DNA of 62,379 bases, taken from NCBI GenBank assembly GCA_051453625.1, contig JBOZIK010000001.1, forward strand, positions 19,671,376 to 19,733,754, read 5' to 3'. Shown here one piece after another: positions 11,256 to 21,977 of the stretch. How positions within the stretch are numbered: position 1 is the stretch's first letter; every line of letters begins with the position of its first letter. The notes under the pieces were generated by a model. That model worked only from the letters and a program-made list of their open reading frames with translations. It did not search any database and was not told where the DNA came from. Both the position numbers and the translations under genes were made by a program. The stretch comes from Welwitschia mirabilis (taxonomy: Eukaryota > Gnetophyta > Gnetopsida > Welwitschiales).

Positions 11256-12899
11256 TGATAGGATTAAAAACCCTAGAGGGGAGGGGAGGTGTGAATAGGT
11301 TCTTAAAAATTACAACAAGGTATCCTAAATGAATCAAAAATATATCAAAAAATTGCAGAAAATAATTCACTAATTTAAAACGTGCATGAAGAGAAAAGAT
11401 AACAGAAGCATATAAATAGATCAACTGAAAGCAAAAAATACCAAATAGATGCATGTAGGATTTATAGTGGTTCAGGAAACCTCTTATTCCACTCTCAATG
11501 ATCATCTTATCATCAAGCTTGATCTAAATCTTTCTTACTCCACTAAGTATTCTAGGTTTACCTGCAACCTTTACAAATGGACTTTTCCAGGCTTAGTTTC
11601 ATCCTTTGATTGAAATTTTTTAGGATTAGTCTCAATCTTTAAATGGACTTTTCTAGGGTTAATATCAATCTTTAAATGGACTTTTCAAGGCCTAATCTTA
11701 ATCTTTCATAATGTAGAAGAGTGATGCAATGATGATAATATGCACAGATATCACTCGTTCTTGATATAGTAGATTTGTTAGAGCTCTTCTCCTATAGATG
11801 TACAATAGATGAAGCATTAGATCTGACCTTTAATGTAGAGATAATACAAACAATAGATATTCCTTAATCAGAAGTACAAATGCCAAAACTCAATAGTGAA
11901 TATCACAAGATTAAAAGGCTAATTTCTTAGATCCAAAAGATTAACATGATTGAAAAAGGTTCTAAAGGATTTTATAGTCATCTATCTCTTGGATATTTAT
12001 ATTGAGAGGCTTTTAAAGTTTATTAAATTTAAAAATGATCTTCCAACAGAAATTAATGACTAGAAAATGGCTATCTAATGGATATATAATGGATACAAAA
12101 TAGATAGAAAATTTTAGTTACATTCCATTCGGTTGAGCCCTTAAAAGTTTGGTCAATTCCATCTAGCATCGTGACTCACATAAGTTGCCCAAGTAAAAAT
12201 TTTGGTCACCTCAATTTCTTATGGCTTCATGTCTATTCAACTCCATTTAGATTTGATCGATCCTAGTCTGATCACCTGCTATAAAATTTGATTACCCACT
12301 TGTTTTGATAAAGATCTTTCTAATTTCTAGCATTAGTTTCAATCAAACCCTTCATATGTCTGGTCAATCTCATGATGATCAGATTAGAAGCATCATCTGC
12401 ACAATGCTCAAATATAGTCAACCCCATCATAGGTCTAGTTGACTCCTTGTCAATTGGTTTAGGAGTACTATTCCTTGGTTTACAGATTTAATGACCCCAT
12501 CGTAGATCTAGTCAACCTCTTAACATTTAGTCTAGGAATACTATTTATCAGGTCCTCAAATTTGGTTGACCCCATAAATATCTGATTGACCCCTTACCAT
12601 TCAGCTCAGGGACACTAGTTCTTGAGGTTATAAGTCTAGTAAATCCCATCATAAATCCAGTTAACTACTCTAAATTCAGTTTATTTTGTCTATCTACTTT
12701 AGGTGTGATTAACCCCTTGAAAGTATAGTCAACCCCTTAAGAGGGTAAATGAACTTGACAGGTTTTAAGTGCTCAAAATTCAATGGTTTCAGTTTTATCT
12801 TTAAACCTGTAAGTGATTAATAGCATTTGCACATGATATACAAAATTTGTTATATAGAAAACATTAGTTTGACATCAATTAGTAAAATATAATCTAACA
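11256..12899 (-). repeat. 3' LTR of the Sirevirus-like element
   Basis: It runs TGATAGG...CTAACA and is the direct partner of 18776-20377. Its middle (12120-12740) holds many interspersed copies of a GTTGACCCC or GTCGACC core followed by CATCATAGGTCTAGT-like sequence. These cores also punctuate the other LTR. Confidence 0.85.
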
Positions 12900-12912
12900 A
12901 TCTCCCCCTTTG
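12900..12912 (-). other. polypurine tract of the Sirevirus-like element
   Basis: Minus-strand AAAGGGGGAGAT abuts the 3' LTR (TGTTAG...) and is preceded by TATCATCAATGTC, the typical Sirevirus PPT neighbourhood. A weaker second version (TTATTAATGTTAAAATAGGGAGAATT) lies at 13455-13480, as expected for a lineage with multiple PPTs. Confidence 0.75.
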
Positions 12913-13526
12913 ACATTGATGATAAATAATACTTAGTTGTAAAAATATTTAGAACTTAGAAAAGCCCCCATCATAAAATTCCTATTATTATTTTATAAAA
13001 TATTACACCTTTTGAAACCAAGTTAAGATATTTTGAATAATCAAATTTTTGTTCTTAAAATGGAACAAATTTAATATGCACAATTGAAGGGTTAAGAGCA
13101 CAAATTTTATGAAAAGCATAATGTGATCATATAAACCATTTATCATTTTGATTAGTTGTCACATTTTAGAATTTATTTACAACATTATAAATCAACATTT
13201 AAATTTATGAAATAATCATTTAAGACTTTAAAATTTTAAGTTAAGCACATATGATACCAATGGAAATACATGTTAAGCATATATTATTTGCATAAGCACA
13301 AAAAGATTTGAGATACCAATTGAAAATAATTTAGAGCATAAGAGTGAAGTGCATGTAGATTTCATTAAACTTATGCAAACATTACAAAATAAAAGTGCTC
13401 ATCAAGAGCATGCTACATCTAAAATCATAAGAAAACATATAATAATAAACAATTAATTCTCCCTATTTTAACATTAATAACAAAGGAGAGAATAAAAACA
13501 CATAAGCAAAACATAATTTGAAGCTT

Positions 13527-14574
13527 CTAATCAGATTGCTCCTCCTCTTCTTCTTCTTCTTCTTCTTCAGAGTCTTCCTCTAAATCTTTTCCATTTTGTC
13601 CCATGCATGATGAGCTACTGGTCTCTACTAAAGTATTAGTGATGTGATATCCAGTTGCTATGAGTGATTTCTTCATGTGTTTAATATGGGAATCAATGCA
13701 TCTCAGATATGAGAGAGTCTCATCAGGAAAGGTTTTCTTGGAGAGGTTGACTTTGAAGATTTCTTAAAGGTGATAAAGATGTGTATAAGAAATAAATTTG
13801 CAAGCCTAATAGGTGTCATAGGCTAGAGGGTTTCTAGTTTTGGATGGAAGGTTACACAAAAATGATGGCACAATTTTGTTATAAGAATAGAGTAGGGTAA
13901 TGCCCTAGTCCTGTGATACTCTAACTGAGAGACCATATTATTTAGTATAATAGCAGAAGCATTAATAGAATTCTCTGTCCCTACCAGATACATCAAATAG
14001 GCTCTATAACTAGAGGCCTCATCATGATGCCTAGCTAAAAGTAAAAAATTATAAATAAAAATTAAGTGAAGAAAGCAATACTTTGGTGTCAATAAAGAAG
14101 TAGAAAGAGTGTATTTCTAAGAGTGAAATTTACCATAGATATCTCTGGTAATAGCATACTTGTCTTCCATGATGTCTTGAAAAGGCTAAAACTCTTCATA
14201 GTTACCTCTGGGTAGATAAGTTAGATCAGAAATAAGATTTATAGTTAATCTTAACTGCTTCCCTAAAATAAGGACTTCAATGGTTTTAGAATCAGAATCA
14301 TAAGAAGCATTACTGTAAAACATGAAAGTAAGAAATATATAAGCAAAGCCAAAAACATCTATAAAATAATCAAGATTCTAATTTCTTAGAAGATGAATAA
14401 CATCCATGAGCTCTCTAAGCTCTAACATTGCTAAAAACCATTCTTGGTACACTGGCTTCTTCTCAAACTTCTCTGAGAACTTATCAACATATTCCTCAAA
14501 CATTCCATGATAGAAAAGAGAAGAATCTCTTGAAGGAGCTTTTTTAACTCTCCTCTTGGATGATATTTCAACCA
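13527..14574 (-). pseudogene. extra ORF, first copy (post-pol / plant transposon-protein type)
   Basis: Minus-strand reading starts at a CTG (14574) aligned with the ATG of the second copy. It proceeds VEISSKRRVKK.., FYHGMFEEYVDKFSEKF.., then the long open block 13823-14092 (LTPKYCFLHLIFIYNFLLLARHH split over codons, ...NNMVSQLEYHR.., LPYSILITKLCHHF). It ends in a run of nine glutamates, EQSD and a stop at 13527. The LTPK..LLH / LPY..L.T pattern resembles the PF20167 plant transposon-protein family found in third ORFs of Athila elements; this is a by-eye inference. A TATA-like box lies 120 bp upstream. Function unknown; one net frameshift and a few stops. Confidence 0.55.
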
Positions 14575-14693
14575 GTTATAAGACACTAGAAGTAAGAAAT
14601 CTAAAAGAAAAATGCTAGATCTGGAATAAAACGCTCTAGATATGAGAAATGGAAAAGACTAGAACACAAAGAAATTAATTTAGAGATCTTCTT

Positions 14694-14702
14694 CTTTTAT
14701 AG
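14694..14702 (-). promoter_or_regulatory. TATA-like box upstream of the extra ORF
   Basis: Minus-strand CTATAAAAG lies about 120 bp upstream of the ORF start, followed by a CT-rich leader (TTCTTTGTGTTCTAGTC...). The second copy has the same box, duplicated. It looks like an internal core promoter that would give the extra ORF its own transcript. No transcript evidence is available here. Confidence 0.4.
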
Positions 14703-14884
14703 ATAAGGAAAAATAAGGTAAAATGAAGAAACAAATTGAGTCCACTAATGGTACTTTCATACTATGATCTATTAGATCTGATCAACCGCTTGAGATTCTA
14801 GTTGACCAATTGAGATGCAAGTCTACAGTATAGGAAGAGGTCTAACTAACTGGGCTTTCAGGCTGGTGGTCGGTCGTCCTACAG

Positions 14885-15610
14885 TCAGCCAAAGAATGGT
14901 AAGTAAACCACTAGTTCATTTTTGTGATTAATAAATAAATTCCATAAATAGGGTTTTACTTTAAAGTTTTTCAAAAAATATCTAGACTTATCAAAATTTA
15001 AGCTAATGTTTCTATTTTCCATGTTGTAGTTTGTATAATTTAACTGATTACTTAAATAAGTATCTATTCTATAGATATTATCTCTTTGTTTTGCAGTAAG
15101 AATAACAACATTGGTTTTCACATCTACAATTTCACATTTCAATTTTCCAAAAATTACTTTGTGACCTTTATCACATAATTGATTAATACTCAATAAGTTA
15201 TGTTTCAAACCATTCACATAAAGCACATCATCAAGTTTAGGTTACTTACCTCCTTTGATGCATCCTGTACCTTCTATCTTTGCCTTTTTATTATTTTCAA
15301 AAATGACATCTCCCTCATCAATACTCCTAAGGTGTTGAAAGTTTGATCTTTCTCCAATCATATTCCTTAAGAATCCACTGTCTAGGAACCAACTGTTTGT
15401 ACTTGATCCTTTGAGAGCTATCTGTGTTAGAAAACTTTTGAGATTGTTATATTTTACCCACTTAATCTTATTAGACTTTAGGTGATACACTTCTTTTAGG
15501 AATGAATTTAAATGGTAAAGAATTACAGAATCTGAGAAAAGCATTAATTTTATAATATTGCAAAATAGCTTTGAATGACCAATTTTACCACGGAAGTTAC
15601 ATAAAACTTT
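14885..15610 (-). pseudogene. copia zinc knuckle, protease and gag_pre-integrase, first copy
   Basis: Read on the minus strand: CNFRGKIGHSKLFC (zinc-knuckle remnant, about 15555-15600), WFLDSGFLRNMIG (copia protease active site with D-S-G intact, about 15380), FENNKKAKIEGTG, then MLYVNGLKHNLLSINQLCDK (gag_pre-integrs domain, 15226 downward). One stop and frame change near 15240 separates protease from the pre-integrase part. Integrase should follow; instead the coding ends at 14885 and the leader of the extra ORF begins. Confidence 0.8.
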
Positions 15611-15894
15611 AGAAGTATACTTACATTGCCTATTTACCTGTTCTTATGGAATTTGTGAACTAAAGTCGATACCTAATTTGTCTCTAGTAGGTTTCTACAC
15701 TCCAAGCATCTGTTCCAATTTAGAAAAACTACCAGAAAATTTATTTACAAAGAAGGAGAGAGCTTTTACTTGTGACAATAGATTGGTGTTNNNNNNNNNN
15801 NNNNNNNNNNNNNNNNNNNNNNNNNNNNNNNNNNNNNNNNNNNNNNNNNNNNNNNNNNNNNNNNNNNNNNNNNNNNNNNNNNNNNNNNNNAGAA

Positions 15895-16134
15895 TGGATA
15901 AGTAAAACTAGAAACATCTAGAAAATAATCAAGATCCTAATTTTTCAAGAGCTAAATGGCTTTCTTGAGATCTCTAAGTGATAAGGTTATCATAGACTAT
16001 TCTTGATACAAAGGCTTCTTATTGAACTTCTCTAAGAACTTATCAATATCTTCCTCAGACATTCCATGATAGAAATGAGTAGGATCTCTTAACAGAACTT
16101 CCTTAGCTCTTCTTCTTGATAAGTTTTTAGCCAT
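15895..16134 (-). pseudogene. extra ORF, second copy (5' part only)
   Basis: ATG at 16134 opens MAKNLSRRRAKEVLL, then FYHGMSEEDIDKFLEKFNKK, collinear with the copy at 14574. It runs with two or three stops into the 100-N gap at 15791-15890. This copy keeps the ATG that became CTG in the other copy, so it probably shows the original start. Confidence 0.6.
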
Positions 16135-16257
16135 TTCTAAGACCTTGAAAGTAAGAAATCTAAAAGAAAGATACTAGATCTAAGAGAAAAGCTCTAAAAC
16201 TAGAAGGACAAACTCTAGATCTGAGAGATACAGAAGGTTAAAACATAAATAGATCTA

Positions 16258-16357
16258 TTTAGGGATCTCTTTCTTTTATAGATAAAGTGAAATAGGGTGA
16301 AATATATTTAGGGATCTTTTTTTTTATAGATAAAGTAAAATAGGATGAAATAAAGAA
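16258..16357 (-). repeat. 50-bp tandem duplication containing the TATA-like box
   Basis: A block with ATTTAGGGATCT, TTTTATAGATAAAGT and AAATAGG/GTGAAAT occurs twice in a row just upstream of the second extra-ORF copy. Each repeat carries one minus-strand TATAAA box. The first extra-ORF copy has one box at the equivalent place. Confidence 0.65.
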
Positions 16358-16559
16358 AGAAATCGGGTCCAATGATGATACTTCTACACTATAATCCATT
16401 AGGTCTGGTCGACTGATTGAGGTTTTAATTAACCCATTAAGATGCAAGTCTATAGTACAAGAAGGGATTCATGTGACTGGGCTTTCAAGCTAGTTAACTA
16501 ATCACATCTAATCAACTAAATCATAAATCTAGTTGATTGTCCTACAATCAGCTAGAGGA

Positions 16560-17410
16560 TGATGAGTAAATCCTCATTTCATTTTTTTAATCAATAAGTA
16601 AATTCCAAAAATGGGATGATACTTTAGAGTTTTTTAGAAAACATTTAGATTTATCAAAATTTAAGCTAATGTTTCTATTTTCTATATTGTAATTCATATA
16701 ATTTAACTAATCAATTAAATAAGTATCTATTCTATAGATATTATCTACTCATTTTGTAGTAAGAATAACAACATTTATTTTCACATATACAATTTCACAT
16801 TTCAATTTTTTAAAAATTATTTTGTGACCTTTTTCATACGATTAACTAATACTTAATAAGTTATGTTTCAAACTATTCACATAAAGCACATCATCAAGTT
16901 TAGGTAACTTACCTTATTTGATGCATTCTATACCTTTTATGTTTATCTTTTTATTGTTTCCAAAAAATGACCTCTTCCCCATTAATACTCCTTAGGTGTT
17001 AAAGATTTAATCTTTCTTCAGTCATATGCCTTAATCATCCACTGTCTAAATATCAACTATTTATACTTAATCCTTTGAAAGCTATTTGTATTAAAAAAAC
17101 TTTTGAGATTATTAGCTCTTACACACTTAGTCTTGTTAGACTTAGATGGTACACTTATTTTAGAAATAAATTTAAATAGTAAAGAATTTACAGAATCTGA
17201 GAAAAGTATTAATTGTCTAATCTTGCAAAAACGTTTTGAATGATTAAATTTACCATAAAAGTTACATGAAAGTTTAGAAGTATACTTACATTGTCAGTCC
17301 ACTTGTTTATGTGAATTTTATAAACTAAAACCAATACCTGACTTGTCTCAGCAGGTTTTCAAACTCCAAGCATTTGTTCCAGTTTAGAAGAACCACCGAA
17401 AAATTTATTT
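16560..17410 (-). pseudogene. copia protease and gag_pre-integrase, second copy
   Basis: This stretch is collinear with 14885-15700 over its whole length with dispersed changes: the LEQMLGV and CNFYGKFNHSKRFC segments, a decayed protease, and a pre-integrase block at 16560-16900 with more stops than the first copy. Together with 15895-16134 it shows that a unit of about 1.5 kb is present twice inside the element. Confidence 0.7.
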
Positions 17411-17480
17411 ACAAAGAAGGATAGGTTTTTACCTATGATATTAGATTGGTGTTGTCAGATTTTAGCATATTATACTTCAT

Positions 17481-18710
17481 TTACATTTCCTCCTTCTCTT
17501 TGGTGAGAGTATTTACTACTCTATTCAGATTATTTATTCTTTTAGCTAGCTTTTTACATTCATTATATAGTTCTAGATATCTATCTTTTAACTCATCCTC
17601 TTCTTTATTAACTATGTATGAATCATCAGGCTCTGCCGTACTAGGTAAGTTTTTGAGAGAAGGCACAATTGCCATGAAAGACAACCTTCTATATCTATTT
17701 TATTTTTGATCTGAATAGCTGTCATAATCATCATCATCATTGTCTCATGTGTAATAAAAGAGGAATTTTTTGTTTATTATTATCTCGTCTTGTGTTAGGG
17801 CACTTATTTACCATATGAACAAATCTTTTTTATGAGTAGCATTAGATTTTTTAATCTTTTTCTTGATCTTTTTTGTGTTTTAGATATTCCTCTTTAAGTT
17901 TCTACTTAATTCTCCTCTCTTTTTCTTTTTATGTATAAACTTTCTGAACCTTCTAGCTAGAAGAGCCACTTCATGATCATCCAAGTTCTCATTTGATTTT
18001 TTAGATCTGTAGTCTTCTTGCACACATTTTAAAGTAATACCTTTCTTCTTATCTATGACAAATTTAAGTTCTTAGGTATGCAAACTACCTTTTAGTTCTT
18101 CTAGCTCCATTGCATATATGTTCTTGCTCTCATCGATGGCTGTGATCTTTAGTTTGAATCTCTTAGGTAAAGATCTCAAAACTTTCCTCACCGCACTTCC
18201 TTCATCCAAGCATTCTCTAAGGCTTGCCATAGAGTTTATGATATAAGTGGGTCTAGAAAAGAATTCCTGAAAATTCTCCTCTTCATCCATATGAATGTCT
18301 TCAAATTTTAAAATAAGCATTTAAAGTTTTGCTTACATTATAGTTGAAGTTTCTTCTTATGCTACTTCAATAATGTCCCAAGCTTCTTTAGCATGATTAC
18401 AGTTTACTATGCACTTAAACTCATCTGCACAACCTGCATAAAATATGGCATTAAGAGCATGAGCATCTATGATGGTTTTTGACTTATTAGTAAAGGTCCA
18501 CTAATCTCAATAGTTAGGAACTAAGATAGTATTATGGTTGGAATCCATTTGAGTTGATATAGGCATAGTATAATCTTTATAAATGACTTCCTCTATATTG
18601 GCATCTAAAGATCTAAGAAATATTCTCCTTCTAGCTTTCTAGTAAGCATAGTTTAATCTTTCATATATGGATGTATGACTAATTAAAAAACCATCAGATG
18701 GATTACTCAT
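17481..18710 (-). pseudogene. copia gag (UBN2 type) with C-terminal coiled coil
   Basis: ATG at 18710 (MSNPSDGF) leads through YERLNYAYxKARRRIF, NHAKEAWDII and the open block 18072-18317 (EEENFQEFFSRPTYIINSM.., RKVLRSLPKRFK..., AIDESKN), the conserved UBN2 capsid core of Ty1/copia. Then come LDDHEVALLARRFRKF, a lysine-rich stretch, an acidic DDDDYDS segment, and a heptad-rich region (17481-17684, ELKDRYLELYNECKKL..) likely to be a coiled coil. Four or five stops break it. It would form the particle shell. Confidence 0.85.
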
Positions 18711-18760
18711 TATAGGGTTTTAAAGTCTAGACCAGTTAAAATCTAAATAAGACTTAATTT

Positions 18761-18775
18761 AGCTTTAATACTAAT
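18761..18775 (-). other. primer binding site of the Sirevirus-like element
   Basis: Minus-strand ATTAGTATTAAAGCT aligns with the Met-tRNA type TTGGTATCAGAGC at 10 of 13 positions; the three differences are G to A, C to T and G to A. It lies directly beside the LTR starting at 18776. Confidence 0.7.
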
Positions 18776-20377
18776 TGATAGATTTAAGAACCCTAGAGGA
18801 TGGATGAATAGATTCTTAAAAATTACAACAAGATATTCTAAATGAATCAAAGATATATCAAAAATGGGCATAAAATAATTTACTAATTTAAAATGTGCAT
18901 GAAAAGAAAAGCTAATAGAAGTATATAAATAAACTAATTAAAAGCAAAAAATACCAAATAAATGCATGTAGGATTTATATAGTTCGAAAAACCCCCTACT
19001 TCACTCTCAACGATCAGCCTATCACCAATCTTGATCNNNNNNNNNNAGGTATTCTAGGTTCACTTATAACCGTTACAAACAGACTTTTCCATGCTTCATC
19101 TCAAATTTGAATGGACTTTTTTAGGCTTATTTTTAGCCTTTGAATGGACTTTTCTAGGCTTATTCTCAACATTTGAATAAACTTTTCAAGGCTTAGTCTT
19201 AACCTTTTACAATGTAGAATAGTGATGCAATGATACCAATATGCATGGATATTACTCGTTCTTGATACAGCAGATTTGATGGAGCTCTTCTCATATAGAT
19301 GTATAATAGATAAAGCACTAGATATGGCCTTCAATGTAGAGATAATATAGATAATAGATATTTTTTAGCTAGAAATACAAATGCCAAGACTCAATAGTGA
19401 ATATCACAAGATTACAGTGCTAGTTTCTTAGATCCAAAAGATTAACATAATTGAAAAAGGTTCCAAAGAATTCTATAGTTATCTATATCTTAGATATTTA
19501 TATTAGAAGGCTTTTAGGATTTATTACATTTGAAAATGTTCTTCAAACAGCTATAAATGGCTAGAAAATGGTTATCTAATGGATACAAAATAGATATAAA
19601 ATTTTAATTCCATTTTATCTGGTTGACACCTCAAAAGTCTAGTCGACCCCATCTGGGGCAGTGGTTTAAACAAGTCACTCAAGTGAAAATTTTGGTCACA
19701 ATAATTTCTTATGACTTCATATCTAGTTGACCCCATCTGGGACAGGTTGACCCCAGTCTAGTTGTCCGCTATAAAATTTGGTCGCTCGCTTGTCCTAGTA
19801 AAGATCTTTTCAATTTCCAGCATTAGGTCTAGTTAACTTCTTTAAGTATCTGGTCGATCCCATGATGATTGGCTTAGGAGTATCAGCTACATAGTACTCA
19901 AGTCTTATCAACCTCATCATAGGTCTAGTTGACCCTTATCAATTGGTTTAGGAGTACTATTCCTTGGCTCATAGATTCAGTTGACCCCATCATAAGTCTA
20001 GTCGATCCCTTATCATCTAGTCCAACTTAGGTCTTCAAATATAGTTAACCCCATAAATGTTTGGTTGACCCCTTGCCATTTGATTCAAAGAAACTAATTC
20101 TCGAGGTTAGAGATCCAGTTGATCCCATTAGAAATCTAGTCGACCCTTCTGAATTCAGTTCATTTTGTCTGTCTGCTTCTGATGCGGTCGACCCCTTAAA
20201 AGTCTGGTCAACTCCTCAAGAGGGTAAATGAACTTAATAGGCTTTTAGTGCTTAGAATTTAATGGTTTTGATTTCATCTTTAGACCTACAAGTGATTAAT
20301 ATCTTCTACACACAATACATAAAATTTGCTATATAAAATCATTAGTTTAACATCAATTAGAAAAACATCATTTAACA
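18776..20377 (-). repeat. 5' LTR of the Sirevirus-like element
   Basis: TGATAGATTTAAGAACC...TTTAACA, partner of 11256-12899, with a 10-N gap at 19037-19046. It shows the same GTTGACCCC-core repeats (19620-20220). Substitutions relative to the other LTR are frequent, so the insertion is old. Confidence 0.85.
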
Positions 20378-21780
20378 AGAATCTAATTTTATTATAATTG
20401 ATAAAGTTAGAAAACATAATGATGTAATATATTATTTGTTATTACTTTTTTCTTCTCTTGATAATCTTTTAATTAATGATTCTTTTCCTAATGAATAACT
20501 TTTATCATCTCTTCTACTCATACTTCTCCTTGGTATGCTAACATAGTGAATTATCCTGTTATCATGAAAACACTATAACATTAGAGTCATAATTAAAGAA
20601 AATATTTTTTTATAAGATTAGTAATTACAAATGGAATGAGAGACATATTTACCATAGGTGCAAATATCAAGTCATGCGAAATTTTGTGCTTAAATGGAAA
20701 TAATTAGATACCATTAACCTTTACCATCATGATATATGTAGAGGGAATTTTATAGGATAAAAAATTGCAATGAAAATTCTTTTCTCTAGTTTTTATTAGC
20801 TTAGTTTTTTTTATGACTCTTTTGACTTTGCTAGAAAGTATGATGTCTAATAATGCTATGGTAGACTTAGTCATTCTCATCATATACTACTTAAATCTAT
20901 TCTAGAATGTGAACACTTTAACTATTAAGGAATTAATTTTAAGGCCCTATTAAATCATCTTCTCATGATAAGTACTATTACTTAGTGGCTATTGATTATA
21001 TTATCAAATGGATTGAAGCTATTTCTACTATTATAAATGATATCTGAATTATTTCTAATTTTGTTTAAACTTATATCTTTTAACATTTTGATTTTCCTAG
21101 AACTATAATTAGTGATCAAAGAATTCATTTCATAAATTATCTTTTTAGAAGACTTCTTTTATTCATTGGAATTAAACATAGAGTTGCTTATGCTTATCAT
21201 CATCAATCTAATGATTAAGCTAAAAATACAAATAGAGAAATTAATAAAATTCTTTTAAAACTTGTTTCCCTTAATAAGAAATCTTGGGATTTTAAGCTTA
21301 ATGATGTTTTTTGGGCTTACTGTACTACTTGGGATAATTCTCTTAGTTTTTCACCTTTTGAACTTATGTACCAAAAAATTTGTATATTCCTAGTTAATGT
21401 TTGTTATAACTCTTATCATTATACCCATCAACTTAACCTGGTAGTCTTAGATGAAAATCTTAAAACTTGATTAGTTTAAGTTTATCACTAAGATGAAAAA
21501 CGTACTGCCATACATCATCAAATTGTTTGTAAAACTAGAGCTAAGTTCAAACATGATAAAAAATTTAAACTTGGTAAACTTATTCTTTTATACAACACTC
21601 AAGTACATATTTTACATAATAATTAAGCTCTAAATGGTTAGATCCTTATCTTATTAAAAAGTACATTCTAATCACTTAGTTAAGATTTTTAACTTAAATA
21701 CTAAGGAGATTTATAAAGTTAATAGACAAAGGTTAAAAATATATCAAAAACCTTCTGATGCAACCTTGAACATAATAGAA
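20378..21780 (+). pseudogene. element A RNase H end and integrase
   Basis: Pol resumes with NFIIIDKVRKHN and INDSFPNE. The integrase core follows: VAIDYIIKWIEAIS (20985), PRTIISDQRIHF (about 21096), HRVAYAYHHQ, NTNREINKILLKLV, then FWAYCTTWDNSLSFSPFELMYQK (split over codons) and a C-terminal KVNRQRLK-type tail. The first two catalytic aspartates are present. The glutamate expected in the GQxE motif reads AK (21219). Stops are frequent. It would insert element DNA into the host chromosome. Confidence 0.85.
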
Positions 21781-21977
21781 TCANNNNNNNNNNNNNNNNN
21801 NNNNNNNNNNNNNNNNNNNNNNNNNNNNNNNNNNNNNNNNNNNNNNNNNNNNNNNNNNNNNNNNNNNNNNNNNNNNNNNNNNNNNNNNNNNNNNNNNNNN
21901 NNNNNNNNNNNNNNNNNNNNNNNNNNNNNNNNNNNNNNNNNNNNNNNNNNNNNNNNNNNNNNNNNNNNNNNNNNNNN

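Larger units (their letters stand above)
11256..20377 (-). mobile_element. Sirevirus-like Ty1/copia element, non-autonomous
   Basis: The 9.1-kb minus-strand element is bounded by LTRs of 1644 bp (11256-12899) and 1602 bp (18776-20377), with a Met-type primer site (18761-18775) and a polypurine tract (12900-12912). In order it encodes a copia gag (17481-18710), zinc-knuckle, protease and gag_pre-integrase remnants, and an extra ORF with an acidic tail; the last parts are present twice in tandem. No integrase, RT or RNase H was found. Its PPT context (ATCAATGTCAAAGGGGGAGA) and long LTRs are Sirevirus hallmarks. No clear 5-bp target duplication was seen (ATAAA versus AGAAT). Confidence 0.85.

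Noticed and set aside
11164-11505. 113-residue minus-strand open frame.
   Set aside because: It crosses the boundary between element A RNase H and the Sirevirus-like LTR, so it is a chance frame over an insertion junction.
13536-13575. (TTC)n run as a simple microsatellite.
   Set aside because: In the minus frame it encodes the glutamate run just before the stop of the extra ORF, so it is treated as part of that ORF.
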